Assembly: GCA_002361655.1 (NCBI GenBank)
Contig: DETM01000003.1
Coordinates: forward strand, 1 to 29,769
Direction: 5' to 3'
Length of the DNA stretch: 29,769 bases
Origin: Prevotella sp. UBA3288
GTDB taxonomy: Bacteria > Bacteroidota > Bacteroidia > Bacteroidales > Bacteroidaceae
The position numbers were made by a program, and so were the translations under genes. The notes beneath the pieces are model-generated. The model saw only the letters and a list, made by a program, of their open reading frames with translations. It made no database searches and was not told the DNA's origin. Each line of letters opens with the position of its first letter. Position 1 is the first letter of the stretch. This document shows positions 8,315 to 15,327 of this stretch, in pieces.

Positions 8315-8987
8315 ACCGGCGGGTCTGCGATGTCACCTCCTGTTGGCCCTGGGCCACAGCGACCATCACCTGTATCTCACCATTCTTCAGCCGTTTGTCG
8401 GCCAGAATGGTAGCCGTATAGCGCACTCCCTGATGCGGGGCGATGCTCTCTACCAGCAGGTTGGGCGATATTTTCACATGCTTGTTGCCCGTCACATCTT
8501 CTACGATGGGCCGTACGTCGTAGACCGTCCGGTCGGAGGTGTTCATAATCTCAAACATCACCGTACACTCCTCGCCACGAGTGAGCACGCCGTCGTGCTT
8601 CGACTCTACAATCACGGCATTGCGAATCTCGAGCGGTGCCTCGTCGTTCGTAAACGTGATGCGGTCGTCGCCCCTGCCCTGAGGGTCGTAGCCGCTGTCG
8701 TCGTGGTGACGTGAGTGCCGCTGGCCTGCACCTGCTATCTGCTCGGCCCGCTTTTCCTGGGCCTGGTCGATGGCCGAACCGATGGCGGCACCGGCCACTA
8801 TACCGCCGATTGTTCCGATAAGTGCTCCTGTGTGATGGCCTCGCCATCCGCCTGACAGACCGCCGATGGCAGCCCCGATGACGTGTCCGAACTGACCGCC
8901 GGCATAGGCTCCCGTTGCTGTGTTGGGGGTGCAACTGCTCACCAGGATGGCAGCACCCAGAACGAATATCAATCCTTTTCTCATCAT
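8283..8987 (-). CDS. Glycine-zipper lipoprotein with a C-terminal beta domain
   Basis: The 234-aa protein has a lipoprotein signal with lipobox LVSSC (Cys19). Residues ~25-75 are a Gly/Ala-rich zipper (GGQFGHVIGAAIGGLSGG, GALIGTIGGIVAGAAIG) of the kind that packs helices in or on membranes. A charged, His-rich linker leads to a C-terminal beta-sandwich-like region (~120-225), with features such as GEECTVMFEIMNTSDRTVYDV that resemble Ig/CARDB-type domains. Its role is not known; envelope maintenance is only a guess. Two ATG codons are adjacent: AGGAG touches the first and is three bases from the second (8984), so the start may be two codons apart from the true one by at most one residue. Its 3' end overlaps rlpA by 32 nt, tail to tail. 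Confidence 0.8.
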   Translation of the reverse strand: MMRKGLIFVLGAAILVSSCTPNTATGAYAGGQFGHVIGAAIGGLSGGWRGHHTGALIGTIGGIVAGAAIGSAIDQAQEKRAEQIAGAGQRHSRHHDDSGYDPQGRGDDRITFTNDEAPLEIRNAVIVESKHDGVLTRGEECTVMFEIMNTSDRTVYDVRPIVEDVTGNKHVKISPNLLVESIAPHQGVRYTATILADKRLKNGEIQVMVAVAQGQQEVTSQTRRFTVPTAKQAR

Positions 8988-9011
8988 CTCCTGTATTTAA
9001 ATATTCTGCTG

Positions 9012-9019
9012 CAAAGATA
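9012..9019 (-). promoter_or_regulatory. Candidate -7 box for the glycine-zipper lipoprotein gene
   Basis: The minus strand reads TATCTTTG here, an exact match to TAnnTTTG, about 25 nt before the start codon at 8987. No clear -33 TTG is seen at the right spacing. Confidence 0.5.
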
Positions 9020-9062
9020 ACTCTAAAGCAGGTATCTAAGGAAAGGAATTCCCCCATTTCGC

Positions 9063-9080
9063 AATAGGGGAAACCCTATT
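9063..9080 (-). terminator. Hairpin downstream of the YfhO-family gene
   Basis: AATAGGG (9063-9069) pairs with CCCTATT (9074-9080) around a GAAA-type loop, about 22 nt past the minus-strand stop at 9102. There is no strong T-run after it, so it is a weak intrinsic terminator candidate or only a transcript-end stabiliser. Confidence 0.4.
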
Positions 9081-9101
9081 TCTGCACCTTCTGACGAACT
9101 G

Positions 9102-11675
9102 CTACGCCTTCCGCCTTCTGACAAACTGCATGACGCAGAGGCAGATAGCGGCGAGCAACAGGGCGAACAGCGCTATATAGGCTATCGTTTCGGTGACATC
9201 GATAGACTTGGGGAAGAAACGCAGCGTCACCTCATGACTGCCGGGTGTCAGACGCAAAGCCCGCAGCACATAGTTGACCCGTCCCAGTTCAACCTCCTCG
9301 CCGTCGACCGTGGCCGTCCAGTCGGGATAGTAGATGTCCGAGAATACCAGCACGCCACCCTGTGCACTGCTCACCCGGTACTTCTGCTCGTTAGGCTCGT
9401 AGTCGGTCAGCGTCACCGTCTGCAGGGTGTCAAGCGGTAGTGCATCGCCCAGCACATCGTGGAAGCGCTTGTCGGCCACCGCCTCGTGGCGCAGGTCCAG
9501 ACGGGCCAGGGCATCGAGTTCCTGGTTGGCATTGTCCACATATTCCACCTTGTCCACAAACCAGGCATTGCCTTGTGCATAGGGATTCTGAATGGGTGTC
9601 TGAGCCCCCGGATAGATGAAGTACTTGGTGTTGAGCATGTTCAGCACCGACCAGATGCTGTCGCCGTTCACCTGGGTCAGGTCGCCGTAGTAGGTAGGAA
9701 TGACCTCGCGGACAGCCGACAGTTGCGGCGAGATGTAGGCATCGATCAGTTCCTGATAGCGGCGCAACTTGGCAGCATGATAGCCGCCCACACTCTTATG
9801 GTAGTAACTGGTCTCGTTCTCGTTGAACACATTGCCGGCCAGGTTCAGCACACGGTAGTAGAGCGTCGGGTCGTCCAGTATCTGACGGTCCACCTCGGTC
9901 ATCTGACGAATCTGCCTGCGTTCCGACTTCTTGACAAACTGGTTCTTGTCGTCGGGGTTCAGGTAGCGGCGGTTCACCTGCCACAGGTCGATCAGACAGA
10001 GCAACAGCAAGGCGGCAATGGTCAGCCACGCCTTTAACTTACCGGCACGGTAGGCGAGCAGCAACCCCGTACCTATTGTAATAATAAGGAACGACCGCCA
10101 GCAGTCGGCCGTAAACACCGACTGGCGTGCCCGGCTCAGGGCATCGAGCATGGTGTTGGCAGCCGGCCCGGGCAGTATCTGGTTGAAGATGCCTGCCTCG
10201 GCATTGGTATAGAAGTCGAAGAATAGCGAGGGCATCAGCGCAAACAGCAGGGCGATGCCGCCCGTCGCGGCGAAGGCGGCCAGGATGGCCTTCGACTGCA
10301 GCGCTTTCACCCGTGGCTCCTGCGAGGCCGCAAAGACCTCCTTCAGCGCCAGCATCGCCATCAGCGGTATGGTGAACTCGGCGATGACCAGTATCGACTC
10401 CACGGCGCGGAACTTCGCATACATCGGCACATAGTCGATGAACAGGTTGGTCAGCCCCATGAAGTGCTTTCCCCAGGCCAGCATGATGCTCAGCAGGGTG
10501 GCCGCCAGCAGACCCCACGTCAGCGGATTGCGATAGCAGATCAGCAGGCACAGCACGGCCAGCATCAGCACAAAGGCGCCGACATAGACCGGGCCCATCG
10601 TGCCGTTGGAGCCTTCCTCCAAATGCTCTTCCCAGTACTGGGTGAAATAGAGGCCGTTCTGCATCAGATAGTCGAACATCTGCTCGGCCGTCAGCACCTG
10701 TCCGTTGCCCACGTCGACCCTCACATCTTTTATAGCCTCCTTGGCACCGTCGTCGTCAAAGAGCAGGTGCATCGATGTGCCGCCCTTGGCGTTGGGCACC
10801 AGCAGCGTCCACGTCTCGCCGATGCCGTAACTATAGTCGGTGATATACGAGCGCTCCAGACCGCTCGACGTCTGGTTGGCCGTATTCTCTTTCACCAGTT
10901 CGCTCTTGCCACGCATGGTCTCCTTGGAGTACTGCCAGGTGTGGTAGAGGTTCGAGGCATTGACCAGCACGCCCAGCAGACCGCCAATGAAGCAAGCCCC
11001 CGTGGCCTTCAGGAACCGGCTGTATTCCTTCTTGATGACAGCGTCTGCCAGGAAGGCGATCGTCATAAACAGGATGACGAACAGATAATAATAGGTCATC
11101 TGCACGTGGTTGGCATGAATCTCCAGCGCAGCGAAGATGCCCGTCACCACCAGGCCCCACAGGTACTTGCCCCGATAGGCCAGCACGATGCCGCCAATCA
11201 TTGGCGGCAGATAGGCCAGGGCCATCACCTTCCACAGGTGGCCGGCGGCGATGATGATCAGGAAATAGGTGCTGAACGCCCAGAGCACAGCGCCCAGGGC
11301 CGCCAGATGCTGGCGGAAGTCGAAGGCCCGCAGCAGGATGTAGAATCCCAGCAGATAGACGAACAGGTACCACACATTGTCGGGCAGCCACAGGTGATAG
11401 GCCTTCTCGAGTACCGACACCGCGTCGGTGCTGTCGTACGACGGTGCTATCTGGTAGGTGGGCATACCGGAGAACAGACTGTTGGTCCAGCGTGTCCGCT
11501 CGCCGGTCTTCTTCAGATATTGCGATGCCTCCTCGCCGGCGCCGATGCCGGCAGAGATGTCGCCCTGGTTCAGCACACGGTTCTCCACGTCGGCCGGATA
11601 GAAATAGGCAAAAGCCAAAACGGCAAAAAACACAATGGCCGCCACGTCGAGCAGGCCTTGCTTTAAATATTTCAT
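9102..11675 (-). CDS. YfhO-family multipass inner-membrane protein
   Basis: The protein has 857 aa counted from the ATG at 11675 (MKYLKQGLLD). A TTG ten codons upstream (11705) extends the frame but overlaps the promoter-like box at 11703-11710, so the ATG is preferred. About 13 hydrophobic segments are visible, for example LLDVAAIVFFAVLAFAYFY, LVVTGIFAALEI and TIAYIALFALLLAAICLCV. A large soluble region lies between the penultimate and last helices and contains the family-like VLVFSDIYYPDWTATVDG. YfhO proteins have a GT-C-like architecture; the Bacillus subtilis and Listeria members are linked to lipoteichoic acid glycosylation. A role in moving a lipid-linked sugar to an envelope acceptor is therefore possible, but the substrate in Bacteroidota is unknown. 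It is monocistronic by appearance. Confidence 0.87.
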   Translation of the reverse strand: MKYLKQGLLDVAAIVFFAVLAFAYFYPADVENRVLNQGDISAGIGAGEEASQYLKKTGERTRWTNSLFSGMPTYQIAPSYDSTDAVSVLEKAYHLWLPDNVWYLFVYLLGFYILLRAFDFRQHLAALGAVLWAFSTYFLIIIAAGHLWKVMALAYLPPMIGGIVLAYRGKYLWGLVVTGIFAALEIHANHVQMTYYYLFVILFMTIAFLADAVIKKEYSRFLKATGACFIGGLLGVLVNASNLYHTWQYSKETMRGKSELVKENTANQTSSGLERSYITDYSYGIGETWTLLVPNAKGGTSMHLLFDDDGAKEAIKDVRVDVGNGQVLTAEQMFDYLMQNGLYFTQYWEEHLEEGSNGTMGPVYVGAFVLMLAVLCLLICYRNPLTWGLLAATLLSIMLAWGKHFMGLTNLFIDYVPMYAKFRAVESILVIAEFTIPLMAMLALKEVFAASQEPRVKALQSKAILAAFAATGGIALLFALMPSLFFDFYTNAEAGIFNQILPGPAANTMLDALSRARQSVFTADCWRSFLIITIGTGLLLAYRAGKLKAWLTIAALLLLCLIDLWQVNRRYLNPDDKNQFVKKSERRQIRQMTEVDRQILDDPTLYYRVLNLAGNVFNENETSYYHKSVGGYHAAKLRRYQELIDAYISPQLSAVREVIPTYYGDLTQVNGDSIWSVLNMLNTKYFIYPGAQTPIQNPYAQGNAWFVDKVEYVDNANQELDALARLDLRHEAVADKRFHDVLGDALPLDTLQTVTLTDYEPNEQKYRVSSAQGGVLVFSDIYYPDWTATVDGEEVELGRVNYVLRALRLTPGSHEVTLRFFPKSIDVTETIAYIALFALLLAAICLCVMQFVRRRKA

Positions 11676-11702
11676 AACTTGCAAGTCTTTTTGTTTCGGC
11701 GA

Positions 11703-11710
11703 CAAAGTTA
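11703..11710 (-). promoter_or_regulatory. Candidate -7 box for the YfhO-family gene
   Basis: The minus strand reads TAACTTTG, matching TAnnTTTG, 28 nt before the ATG at 11675. The region upstream on that strand is T-rich but has no clear -33 TTG. This box is the main reason to prefer the ATG over the TTG at 11705. Confidence 0.55.
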
Positions 11711-11784
11711 CGAAATAAATAAGAGAAAAGAAAAGGAAAAGAGATTTTTCTGCCGAAACAGAACAATTATCGGATTATTTTTCT

Positions 11785-11792
11785 TATCTTTG
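11785..11792 (+). promoter_or_regulatory. Candidate -7 box for the membrane-anchored AraC-type regulator
   Basis: TATCTTTG at 11785-11792 is an exact TAnnTTTG match, 79 nt upstream of the ATG at 11871. The divergent box for the YfhO-family gene lies 75 nt away, so the 195-nt gap serves both genes. The -33 element is not obvious. Confidence 0.55.
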
Positions 11793-11870
11793 CACACAAA
11801 AGGAATTCATTGCCCACAGAACGAATCTTGGTGCACAGAACAAGTAATAGGCTAACGAGACACTTATACC

Positions 11871-12965
11871 ATGTTTATCGAACAGATCTCTGACGAGTTG
11901 GCGATCTATTTCGTCCTCTATGGCGTTTCAGGAACAGCGGTCCTCATCGCTGCCGTCTACCTGCTGTGGCGCCGGGGCAACGCCTTTGCGGCCGACGTCA
12001 CACCGCCGTTGCGGTTGCGCCGCTGGGCAGCATCGTTCTTCATTGCTGCTGCGTTGAGCCATGTGTGGTGGCTCTTCTTCTACTTCTTTTCCGACGAGAT
12101 ACTTTCCAAGGCACATGTGGCGACGGCCGTCTTCGACTGCACGACGCTGATCGTTACGATAGTCGGCACGCTGCTGGCCATGCTCCAGGACCGCCGGCGG
12201 CCCATGTGGCCTGTCATGGCGGGCCTGATTCCCATTGTCGTACTGGGTGCGGCACTGATGGTCAGTCCCAGTGCCTTTCTCTTGCGCATCCTCATCGTCT
12301 ATTTCCTCTCGGCCTACCTGCTCTTTACGATCTACATGGTTGTGGCCGCCAGACAGTACGGCCGGTGGCTGTGCGACAATTTTGCCGACCTGGAGAACAA
12401 ACGGGTATGGCTGAGCCAACTGCTCATTATCGGTGCCATGCTCCTGTTCACCTGCTATGCCAACGACGATGGCAGCCTCGCGAAGAGTATTGTCATGGTA
12501 TCCAGCGAACTCGTGCTCTCCGCCCTCCTGCTGTGGCGGGTGGAGACGCTGCCGCAACTCACCATCAGGAAGGAGACCGTGGCAAAGACTGCAGAGACTA
12601 TCGGGACGCTCGACCTTTCGGCCATCGAACGGATGCTGGACGAGCGTTGCCTGACGCCGCAACTCTACCTGCAGCACGACCTCTCCCTGCAGCAACTGGC
12701 CTATGCCCTCGGCACCAACCGCTCATATCTGAGCCAGTATTTCTCGCGGCAGAACATCACCTACAACATCTATATCAACAACCTGCGCATCAACCACTTC
12801 GTCAGCCGCTACCGCGAAGTCGTCGCCACCAAGCAGCCCTTCACTGTTCAGCAACTGGCCCGCGAGAGCGGCTACCGCAGTTACAGCACTTTCAGCCTCG
12901 CCTTCAAGCAGCGCATGGGCCAGAGCGTGACGGCCTGGATGCGCCAAGCGTCTGACGAGGTCTAA
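11871..12965 (+). CDS. Membrane-anchored AraC-family transcriptional regulator
   Basis: In this 364-aa protein, residues ~10-225 hold about seven hydrophobic segments (for example IYFVLYGVSGTAVLIAAVYL, FFIAAALSHVWWLFFYFF and ILIVYFLSAYLLFTIYMVV). The C-terminal ~100 residues form an AraC-type double helix-turn-helix, with the first unit around LSLQQLAYALGTNRSYLSQY and the second around FTVQQLARESGYRSYSTF followed by FKQRMGQSVTAW. This membrane-plus-AraC layout is frequent in Bacteroidota and suggests a one-component sensor that binds DNA from the membrane. Its signal and targets are not visible. Candidate targets by position are the divergent YfhO-family gene and the large surface locus downstream, separated from it by the repeat-rich gap. 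Confidence 0.88.
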   Translation: MFIEQISDELAIYFVLYGVSGTAVLIAAVYLLWRRGNAFAADVTPPLRLRRWAASFFIAAALSHVWWLFFYFFSDEILSKAHVATAVFDCTTLIVTIVGTLLAMLQDRRRPMWPVMAGLIPIVVLGAALMVSPSAFLLRILIVYFLSAYLLFTIYMVVAARQYGRWLCDNFADLENKRVWLSQLLIIGAMLLFTCYANDDGSLAKSIVMVSSELVLSALLLWRVETLPQLTIRKETVAKTAETIGTLDLSAIERMLDERCLTPQLYLQHDLSLQQLAYALGTNRSYLSQYFSRQNITYNIYINNLRINHFVSRYREVVATKQPFTVQQLARESGYRSYSTFSLAFKQRMGQSVTAWMRQASDEV

Positions 12966-12995
12966 GGCTCTGGCCACCTAAAGTGATTCGTGTTC

Positions 12996-13101
12996 AGGCT
13001 TCAAACACCTCGTTTGGAGGCTTCAAACTCCCCGTTTGGAGGCTTCAAACTCCTCGTTTGGAGGCTTCAAACACTTCGTTTGGAGGCTTCAAACACCTCA
13101 T
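12996..13101 (+). repeat. 22-nt tandem repeat, nearly five copies
   Basis: Units start at 12996, 13018, 13040, 13062 and 13084 (the last one partial), with unit sequence close to AGGCTTCAAACNCCTCGTTT plus GG. Across each junction GTTTGGAG and CTTCAAAC form a small near-palindrome, so every unit could fold as a hairpin. The array begins 31 nt after the stop of the AraC-type gene. Confidence 0.88.
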
Positions 13102-13148
13102 GTTGCCGATTTTTTCCATTTGTTCGCTTTGGTTCCTTGGGGGGAGTT

Positions 13149-13209
13149 GATGCCCCCTCTATGACATATACCCCCTATAAGGGGGTTAATGTCTAAGAGG
13201 GAAGGCATC
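13149..13209. other. 61-nt hairpin of four stacked helices
   Basis: Nested pairs are GATGCC/GGCATC, CCCTCT/AGAGGG, GACAT/ATGTC and ACCCCCT/AGGGGGT, closing on an ATA loop. That makes 24 base pairs interrupted only by two symmetric 2x2 internal loops and one two-base bulge. No T-run follows on either strand. Nothing else in the window resembles it, and its identity is unknown. Confidence 0.7.
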
Positions 13210-13256
13210 AGAAGGGGGGTGCCTGATAGACCACTCGTCCGCGACTGTCCTATGCC

Positions 13257-13316
13257 CTCAGACCTTAGACCCTAGACCTCAGCCCTTAGACCTCAGCCCC
13301 CTAGCCCTTAGACCTT
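13257..13316 (+). repeat. Short degenerate repeats of CTTAGACC / CTCAGCCC type
   Basis: This stretch alternates CTTAGACC, CCTAGACC and CTCAGCCC blocks several times with irregular spacing, giving a low-complexity pyrimidine-rich tract. No coding potential is seen. Confidence 0.6.
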
Positions 13317-13330
13317 CAAAAACAGCGGGC

Positions 13331-13394
13331 GGACTTTCAAAATTAACAAAAGGACTTTCAAAATTAACAAAATGCGTTTCAAATTAACCAAAAG
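13331..13394 (+). repeat. 21-nt tandem repeat upstream of the surface-locus promoter
   Basis: Two identical 21-nt units (13331-13351 and 13352-13372), each beginning GGACTTTCAAAATTAAC, are followed by a degenerate third (to about 13394). The array ends about 22 nt before the -33 element of the next promoter, in a place where a regulator or curved DNA could act. Confidence 0.8.
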
Positions 13395-13416
13395 TCATAT
13401 TTCGACGGCTTTATCC

Positions 13417-13447
13417 TTGGCGATTTGACAATATTTATTTATCTTTG
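13417..13447 (+). promoter_or_regulatory. Candidate promoter of the large surface locus
   Basis: TATCTTTG at 13440-13447 matches TAnnTTTG and TTG at 13417-13419 lies 20 nt upstream, the normal Bacteroidota -33/-7 geometry. The start codon at 13476 follows about 20 nt after the expected transcription start. No other strong promoter was noticed before the terminator at 27983, so this may drive all four genes. Confidence 0.65.
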
Positions 13448-13466
13448 CAAAGCAAGTTTAAACTAA

Positions 13467-13514
13467 ATTACATTAATGAAGCAAAACATTATTACATTAA
13501 TGAGGCAAAACATT
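13467..13514 (+). repeat. 24-bp tandem duplication covering the start codon
   Basis: Two copies (13467-13490 and 13491-13514) differ at a single base. Each contains ATTACATTAATG followed by two codons. Because 24 is a multiple of three, the gene has two in-frame ATG starts with identical upstream context. Confidence 0.92.
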
Positions 13515-15059
13515 CACACTCTTAGTCTTAGAGGTCGGCTATGGCTTCTGCTACTGGCCATGCTGACTATTGTGGCGCAGGAGACACAAGCACAAGCCCC
13601 CACATTAACCCTTAACGACGCAAGCAGTAACAGTACGGCGATCAGCGATGCTGTTAAGGCGGGAGGAACGTATAACGCGACGCTCAGCGGGCGCACCATC
13701 TATCGTGACGGCGACTGGAACACGCTGTGCCTGCCGTTTAGCATGAATTCCACTGAGATTGCCTCGTCCCCCCTGGCCGGTGCCATCATCAAGGAACTTA
13801 ATACCGGGGAGTCAGACCTCGACGGCGAGGGCAAACTGACGCTGAAATTCACGGATGCCGCAGCCATCACTGCCGGCAAGCCGTATATCGTGAAGTGGGT
13901 TGCCATCAAAAATGATGACGACTGGGATGCATTTGTTAAAAAAGTGGCAGGCGGCACAACGTATGAAGGTAAAATCGTGAAACTCGCTGCCGACATCAAT
14001 ATCGCGTCTGCCGACATGGTGGTAGGAAACACATCGAACCCTTTCAAGGGCACATTCGACGGTTGCGGGCACACCATAAATTGCAGCATCAGTGATGTAG
14101 AAGAAGCGGGCGTCGCCCCCTTCTTCTACATCACTGATGCCACCATCAAAAACGTGAAGGTGACCGGCAGCGTGAGCAGCACTCAAAATCATTGCGCCGG
14201 GCTGGTGGGATTCGCCAATGGCACCTGCGCTATCCAGAACTGCTGGGTAGCAACGAACGTAACAGGCAGCGGTACCTACTGCGGCGGCGTACTTGGTCAT
14301 GCCCAGACATCTGTCACAACAATCTCCAACTGCCTCTATTCCGGCAAAATCACCGGCAATGGCTCTACAGCCGTTGGTGTCATCAGCGGCTGGTCAGACG
14401 ATGGTGGTAATACAACCATCAATAATTGCCTTGCCGACGGAACATACACTTCCACCGGAACTGTTGAATTGATTTTGGGCAATGGTACAAAAACCACCAA
14501 TAGTTGCATAAAGAGAAGCGGTGAAAAAGCCTCCGACCTTGTCGCATCCCTTGGCTCTGAAAACTGGACGGAAAGCGACGGCAAGGCTGTGCCGAAGATG
14601 ACCGCCATCGGCGATGTGACGAATCCCAAGTTCAGCGGCGTGACCCTCAGTAGCGCCGCCACCAACGATGTCAGTTTCGACATCGATGGCGGTAAGGGTA
14701 AATTCTGGTTCAAAGGTACCTACGACCCGAAAGCAATCACCACCAGCGACAACATCCTGCTGCTGTCGTCGGGCAACAGACTGGGCTATGTCAAGTCCGA
14801 CCGCATGCTGAACGCCTTCCGTGCCTACTTCGAGATAAGCGGAACGGCCGCCGTGCGCAGTTACGCGCTGGACTTCGGCGACGACGATGGCCAGACCACG
14901 GGCATCATTAATGTTCAATGTTCAGTGGTCAATGGTCAATCAACCTCTGCCACCTACGACCTGCAGGGACGCCGTGTCATCGGCGACTCGTCGGCGGACA
15001 ATGTCCGGTTGAAGAAGGGCCTCTACATCAGGAACGGGCGAAAAGTAATCATCAAGTAG
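13476..15059 (+). CDS. Secreted GLUG-like beta-repeat protein with short C-terminal tail
   Basis: This protein has 527 aa from the ATG at 13476, or 519 aa from the duplicated ATG at 13500; the second gives a shorter signal-peptide n-region. The signal peptide core is LWLLLLAMLTIVAQETQA. Residues ~55-130 are a beta domain (DWNTLCLPFSM, ITAGKPYIVKW). Residues ~145-370 are one copy of the beta-repeat module found three times in the giant downstream protein: DDWDAFVKKV, FDGCGHTINC, NHCAGLVGFANG, TYCGGVLGHA. Such modules resemble GLUG motifs of adhesins and surface proteins. The C-terminus (TYDLQGRRV, KKGLYIRNGRKVIIK) resembles the short tails of Prevotella exported proteins and may be a type IX secretion signal, which is an inference. 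A palindrome lies in the coding sequence at 14086-14140. No catalytic motif is seen. Confidence 0.85.
   Translation: MKQNIITLMRQNIHTLSLRGRLWLLLLAMLTIVAQETQAQAPTLTLNDASSNSTAISDAVKAGGTYNATLSGRTIYRDGDWNTLCLPFSMNSTEIASSPLAGAIIKELNTGESDLDGEGKLTLKFTDAAAITAGKPYIVKWVAIKNDDDWDAFVKKVAGGTTYEGKIVKLAADINIASADMVVGNTSNPFKGTFDGCGHTINCSISDVEEAGVAPFFYITDATIKNVKVTGSVSSTQNHCAGLVGFANGTCAIQNCWVATNVTGSGTYCGGVLGHAQTSVTTISNCLYSGKITGNGSTAVGVISGWSDDGGNTTINNCLADGTYTSTGTVELILGNGTKTTNSCIKRSGEKASDLVASLGSENWTESDGKAVPKMTAIGDVTNPKFSGVTLSSAATNDVSFDIDGGKGKFWFKGTYDPKAITTSDNILLLSSGNRLGYVKSDRMLNAFRAYFEISGTAAVRSYALDFGDDDGQTTGIINVQCSVVNGQSTSATYDLQGRRVIGDSSADNVRLKKGLYIRNGRKVIIK
14086..14140. repeat. 55-nt near-perfect palindrome inside a coding region
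   Basis: Arms of 27 nt (14086-14112 and 14114-14140) are reverse complements except at one position, around a single central T. It encodes the segment from ISDVEEAG to PFFYITDA, and because of its symmetry the opposite strand encodes almost the same peptide. It lies between the GHTI strand and the following strand of the repeat module. Confidence 0.93.
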
Positions 15060-15109
15060 CCCATACATATATAAATAGGTATCTAATAAAAAAATAGGTG
15101 TATAGCACA

Positions 15110-15271
15110 ATGAAAAAGACAACATACCAAAAGCCCGCGACGCAGGTGGTGCGGCTCCATACCGCCAACCTGCTGCAGGCCGCCTCGCGGGTGCAAAGCC
15201 TGGGTGCTGGTACCACTGACGACTTCACCCTTGACAGTGACGGCTTAGAGAGCAGTGACGAACTGCGATAA
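15110..15271 (+). CDS. 53-aa peptide of unknown function, between the two large surface-protein genes
   Basis: An ATG at 15110 opens a 53-codon frame ending with TAA at 15269. The product starts MKKTTYQKPATQVVRLH, continues with NLLQAASRVQSLG and ends in an acidic stretch (DDFTLDSDGLESSDELR). The 'KKxxYxKPxxxVVxL...LLxxS' layout is, from memory, common in very short Bacteroidota proteins encoded beside exported proteins. The basic N-terminal half, small-residue hinge and acidic tail give it a leader-core look, but no modification enzyme is nearby. It is not a classical signal peptide, because the middle is only weakly hydrophobic. It sits 50 nt after the 527-aa gene and 56 nt before the preferred start of the giant gene, so it is probably cotranscribed. 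Its function is unknown. Confidence 0.6.
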   Translation: MKKTTYQKPATQVVRLHTANLLQAASRVQSLGAGTTDDFTLDSDGLESSDELR

Positions 15272-15327
15272 GTTGATAAATGAACGAAGCAATAAACAAC
15301 AAATATCAAATATTAATTAGTGTAATT

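Larger units (their letters stand above)
12966..13475. other. 510-nt non-coding region packed with repeats
   Basis: Reading left to right, this gap holds a 22-nt tandem repeat (12996-13101), a 61-nt multi-helix hairpin (13149-13209), a run of TTAGACC / CTCAGCCC-type short repeats (13257-13316), a 21-nt tandem repeat (13331-13394) and a promoter (13417-13447). A 68-codon frame at 12990-13196 merely reads through the repeats and looks non-coding. Confidence 0.75.

Noticed and set aside
11676..11705. TTG start adding ten residues to the YfhO-family protein
   Set aside because: The promoter-like box at 11703-11710 would overlap the start codon, and the ATG at 11675 gives a normal basic N-terminus before the first membrane helix.
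12996..13101. CRISPR array
   Set aside because: Units are contiguous at 22 nt with no unique spacers between them, and no cas gene is in the window.
12990..13196. A 68-codon plus-strand frame across the 22-nt repeats
   Set aside because: The repeat period is not a multiple of three, so the peptide changes frame with each unit and is not a real repeat protein. It then runs through the hairpin region.
13476..15059. Polysaccharide lyase or other right-handed beta-helix enzyme
   Set aside because: The repeats are GLUG-like (GHTI, GGxxG) and no catalytic cluster was seen, so a binding or structural role fits better.
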